Shown here piece by piece: positions 44,295 to 48,706 of a stretch of DNA of 48,706 nucleotides. How positions within the stretch are numbered: the first letter of the stretch is position 1; the number at the start of each line of letters is the position of its first letter. The position numbers and the translations under genes were made by a program. The stretch is from Beroe ovata (lineage: Eukaryota > Ctenophora > Nuda > Beroida > Beroidae), in assembly GCA_946803715.1 (NCBI GenBank), contig CAMPET010000029.1, forward strand, positions 73,371 through 122,076. The letters are read 5' to 3'. Under the pieces are notes generated by a model, which made no database searches, was not told the origin of the DNA, and worked only from the letters and a program-made list of their open reading frames with translations.

Positions 44295-47200
44295 TATTGC
44301 AAAGAATGGTGACTGCAATGTGTTAGACGGGACGGGTATATCACACTGGTGCCATTATATTGGGAATTGTTTTTGTGACAGCTACACGCATGGTCCAGGG
44401 TCACTTCGATATCATATCGTGTGATTATCATTTGTCATTTTTATTATCATTGCTTCTTGATCATTGTGATTGTGTTTTTAAAGCAGGCTTGTTCTATACC
44501 TGCTTGTTCTATACCTGCTTGTGCTAATAAGTTGTGATTGTTCCACCTTGATCATGGGATAATCAGTGCTTGATTGAAAGAATAAATATACCATATCCAT
44601 GTTGACATGAGTTGACATGCTGACGATATTATTATGCTCCAACACACTACCATTATTATAATCTATCTGTTGGGCCGAACAAAGATCAACCCATTATCCC
44701 TTATAAGGAAACTCTGAATCTACCCCGGGATAGCTGGTATATTATATTAGTAGAAATGTAGCACCGTGTGTTGTAGAGAACACTCGCGCTCTCTCGCCCT
44801 CGCCCTGGTTACAGGGCATGTTGCCATGGTAACATGCCCTACTCGGATACCACCTGGTCACGTGTTACCACCCCCTCACTTTACTATACCCCATGTTGAA
44901 GAGAGCCTTTCCGCTTCTCCTTCGTTCCATGTGGTTTCATTGTCCGTGACCACTAGTAGCTTGTATCGGTGCTGTTCACGCGTTGGAACTCAGTTCACAG
45001 TAGTTGCTGACAAGATCGTCCTGAGTCATGATCACCTTCATCACCACCCTACAGTTCGCCATTATGTGACATTGTGACCTATGTGACGTCACTACATAAG
45101 TACCACTATATCACGTTGACAGCTGACACGTCTTATACCGCGCGGCGTATACTATACGTGATGTACTTCTTATCTCTCTCTTCTTCTGCCGTTAGCAAAA
45201 CACTCCCTCCCTCCCTTTTTTGGTTGCTGTGTTATCACGCCGTCATTTCTCCTTCTTCTCCCCCTGTTACCCTCTATTCGGGCATCTGGTATCAACTAAC
45301 GCAGCTTACGTTAATGATGCTATTTTTCTTTTGTATTTATGCGTGGATTTGTGCGTCACCCCCTGATCTACGAATGAAATATGTTCTGTCGATGACGATT
45401 ACTAACTGTTGTTTTTGCTCCGTTGAACCGAATATCGAACCAATACCACGTACTACCACGTCTAGTCTAATCGACCAGTACGGGAAGATTACTATAGTCG
45501 CTAACTAATTGCTAACTATCATAGTCACTATCCCGACACCATGCAGTTTTCTCCAATGAATACTAGTTCAGACACGTCATGTTAATCAGACGTTGCTAAT
45601 CGCTACTTCTGTCTGTCACTGTAATCACTGTCGGTGAGTCATGACTCATGGTATATGATAACTTGCTGTTGTTGCTAAAGTAGTGAGCTTGCTTATAACG
45701 ATACTAACCAGGGGTTTCCCATGTTGATTACCCGCAAATCATTCGTTACAACTCGTTAGAACGTGCGATCGTTCTAGTTACCATGGTTCCATGATTGACG
45801 ATTGCCGTATATGGTAGTGTCGGTGGTCACGATTGGCCCGATTGGCTGGTCTGTCACAGCAGTGAGTGGGTTAGCACGACGGTAGTGTAAGACACTGTGA
45901 AGTGTCAACAGCTTGCACTACAGCTCTCTCTCCCACTTTAATGTTAGACTGTATTGGTGTTGATCCACTCTATCAGTCACTCAGTCTTGTGTAATTCCTG
46001 CACGTACCGAGAGTGTTTTCAATATTGTACGACACGTGTCTTGCAATACTGTGTTCTCAACAGCAAAACTTATTCCCTCACAAATTTCAGTAAGCGAATG
46101 ACATTTCAGTATTCTTTCAGTGGATTCTCTGCTTGCCGACATATCCGAACACCAGTATATATTTTAGTATTTGTGTCAGCGGGTTGCGGGCATGCAGCTC
46201 TAACAGCCGCTGCATTGGGAGTATCTTATACCGCTATAACGGTAACTCCTATAATATAGACAGTAGTATCAACAGCTTCTTATGGACCACGCGTTTTCTT
46301 GTATTTCTCAATTTGTTGCGTTCCTATAAGTGTGTGTGTGTGTGTGGCGTGTGCGTGTCACAACCCCATTTGGATTTCGACTCTCTCCTCACTTTTCTGA
46401 CTCCGTGATTCCTCCTTGTTGTGCTGACATGGAGATAGCTTAGCTTTCTTTCATTCATACGATAATGTGTTTCCAATCTTCCTAACATCCACACAATTCC
46501 ATCATGTGTGTCTGTCTGTGTGGGCCCGATAAGTCTACTACAGCTCTTCCTCGCAGTCATTTTACTGCTGTAATGTTGTGAGTTCAGCTATAAGCTCTTT
46601 GCATGTCGACACGCCCTTTTCACTTGATGTTGTTATTACAACATCTATAATAACACTCGCCACTCACTCTGTGAGTTTTGATTGTTTTCATGTTGCTTTG
46701 TACGTTGATGTTCTTGTTGTTCTGCCATCATGTTGCTTGACTGTCGACTTTTGTGTGCCAAGGAATTTATCATCAATTAGAGTAGACAGTTGCAACTGCT
46801 GGTGGGATCTGCTGATGGGAACTGACGCATTGTTGCCATATATCCGATCGCTGCTTTCATTCGTCTGACCATTCGTCTGATCATAGGTGTCTAGTCATGA
46901 TTCGTATCGTGCTGAGCTTCTACATACCTACCTGAAATGCGTTTTAGGTATATATCGTAAAAGTACTGAATCTTATTAAAAGTACTGATTAGGTACGTGA
47001 ATTTGCTAGCACAAACCAAACATTCCTAATTATCTCCTACACCGGGTAGTTGAAAAACTCTGTAAAACGAATGATGTCAGATAAACGGATGCCCCTGTCA
47101 TTGCCAATGCTCTCACCACTTTCTCCCTCTCTCCGATAAACGGTGCACCACTTTGTCCCGTCCCCACTCTCCCCCGATCATTAAAACTACTTCCCGTTGT

Positions 47201-48706
47201 GTAACATTAGCTCCCGACCGTATTATAGCCCAGTATAGACACTTTTATATTGTAGTCTATGGGGACAGGGTTAGCTTTGCTCAGGATAATTGCTCCATTT
47301 TGTTTCCCCATTCCCGTGATGCTTTAGGACCGACCTTTTCTACTTCTATTATTTCAGTGACTTCTAGAAGTATTCTGTATTTCAGTCATTGAGTGAACAA
47401 TCACCATTCACCATTGATACCTATCCTTCGTTTCATCGTGATTGCTGTTGCCTCATTTCCCAGACTGAGACTTTCGGATGTTTGTATAATATCATCACGA
47501 AAATTATTCCTGAATTCAGCGAAAGCAAGCACTTTCTCATCATACATGCGACATTATCTCATAATTATGTAATACGTGCTTACATATTATATGTGCACTT
47601 ATCAGTGTGCAAAGTTAGAGAAAAGTTGGAATTTTCTGAAAAAATCTATTGAGTATAATGATAGAATCTATGGAGAGGTCACCATGTTTCTCGGAATCGT
47701 GATAATTTTATCCTCTTCTCGGGAAAAAGTTACAGAATTGATGATATATCGACAGATTGTTCCTGTCATAGTTCCATCCGTGGGGCAATTCTCACACCAA
47801 TTCGTAATTTTTACTTTGTTTAGGTCCCACATTCCACACATTCAATCAAGCTATAGGTATCATCTACAGGAATCATGACATTTAAATTCTACCAAAATTT
47901 ACTTCTTTCAAAGTTTCAGTGGATATCTCTACGACATTATTAATCGCCCGCCTCATTATTGTAAACCCCCGTGGAACATCTATCAAACTGTTGAGTTGCC
48001 CGTAGTTTAGCACCTCCCCCTCCACTGCATGTCGTAGCTCACGTATGTATGTCACAGATCAATTATACCAATTATCGCTAGACTGACTTCCCAGCGCTCA
48101 GACTCTGAGTTTATAATGAACCTGTTGTCAGGTGGTAAACGCAGCTTATCACCATGCTTCCTGAGAAATGATCTGAGGAAGCTCAGTGAATCACATACAG
48201 TCGTGTTACGAGTAGTTGTTACGAGTAGTAGTTACGGGCGTGTTACGGGCGTGTTACGGGCGTGTTACGATCAATGAACATGTAACTCAAGGACCACGGG
48301 GAGTTAACCGTATCCTCTGCTGGGCGTATAACAATACAGCTGGTGTAAATTATGTTGCTAATTAGACTTCTGCTTGGTAGTGCTGCACAGTTCGACTTTG
48401 TTTGTGATTTAATGCAATACTGAGCTTCTGTGTGTGTGTGAACTTCAACCCTTTCTTCCTGATACGTTTTACTTACGTATTGGTTGTTTGTTTTCTTGCA
48501 AACATGGACAAGCTCATACGCAAGCACGTTACACAAACACGCTTCAAACATTCATATACACAGACACAGACACACACAGACACACATACACATTACGCAC
48601 ACAAACACACACCAACACAAACACACACAATACACATACACATTACACATTACACATTACGCACACAAACACATACCAACACACACACACCAACACACAC
48701 CTATCC
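44295..48706. other. No supported gene
   Basis: T-rich sequence with several open frames of 60-144 codons on the plus strand (the longest 45074-45508), none with a domain, convincing exon borders or coding composition. A short tandem cgtgttacggg repeat lies at 48238-48267 and (CA)n-rich sequence fills 48560-48706. It may be 3' intron or intergenic DNA of the plus-strand gene. Confidence 0.5.

Noticed and set aside
44766-47878. Plus-strand frames up to 144 codons (for example 45074-45508)
   Set aside because: T- and S-rich translations without domains, no convincing splice sites, and several overlap one another.
1-48706. tRNA, rRNA, CRISPR arrays and bacterial-type operons
   Set aside because: I looked for cloverleaf A/B boxes, rRNA-conserved stretches and regularly spaced repeats; nothing fits. 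The 20-bp repeats at 43031 are contiguous, without spacers.

Overview
The window is animal nuclear DNA. Its genes are cut into many short exons with GT-AG introns (often 100-400 bp), (CA)n/(TG)n microsatellites are common, and the families present are animal-type: a Janus-kinase-like FERM/SH2/pseudokinase, a GT31 glycosyltransferase, an equilibrative nucleoside transporter, a C-terminal-motor kinesin and a secreted beta/gamma-crystallin. Compact introns and a crystallin of this type fit an early-branching or other invertebrate. A sponge is a reasonable guess, but it is not proven from the sequence. One 782-bp N gap and many single-N joins show a draft scaffold.

Layout. Positions 27-3969 (minus) hold five exons, with matching phases, of a tyrosine-kinase-like domain in which HRD reads HRN and DFG reads NFG. 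3970-6682 is gene-poor with a ~194-bp tandem repeat. 6683-7648 (minus) is an intronless GT31 glycosyltransferase and 8714-10027 (minus) an intronless nucleoside transporter with an overlapping upstream ORF. 11796-18340 (minus) is the most unusual locus: two very large adjacent exons (13888-15836 and 16209-18340), each encoding FERM, degenerate SH2 and most of a JAK-type pseudokinase, both ending at the same place in the protein in the same splice phase. Only one set of following pseudokinase exons (13302-13395, 12901-13026, then 11796-11873) is visible. The degenerate kinase exons at 27-3969 are phase-compatible with the last of these, so they may be the JH1 end of the same gene, with the GT31 and transporter genes sitting in its intron. 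This cannot be proven here.

18341-20635 is non-coding and contains a striking cluster of hairpins. 20636-34006 (minus) reads as one long gene (about 1,880 residues): an N-terminal low-complexity part, many coiled-coil exons, an exon of about 35 octapeptide repeats (AALPPATI-like), more coiled coil, and a complete kinesin-14 motor at the C-terminus. All exon phases agree across 25 exons. It could still be two genes split at about 26-28 kb, where a secreted beta/gamma-crystallin gene (26806-27746, plus) lies on the opposite strand.

34007-35876 separates the divergent kinesin and an unrecognised plus-strand gene (35877-36623). It carries a duplicated ~155-bp block and a 108-bp inverted-repeat element. 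Further plus-strand exons of an unrecognised cysteine-containing protein lie at 37503-37624 and 40920-42274. An intact-looking 314-bp hAT-type MITE with a perfect 8-bp target duplication sits in one of its introns (41244-41557). From 42275 to the end there is no gene I can support, only tandem repeats, a ~437-bp duplication broken by an N, and microsatellites.
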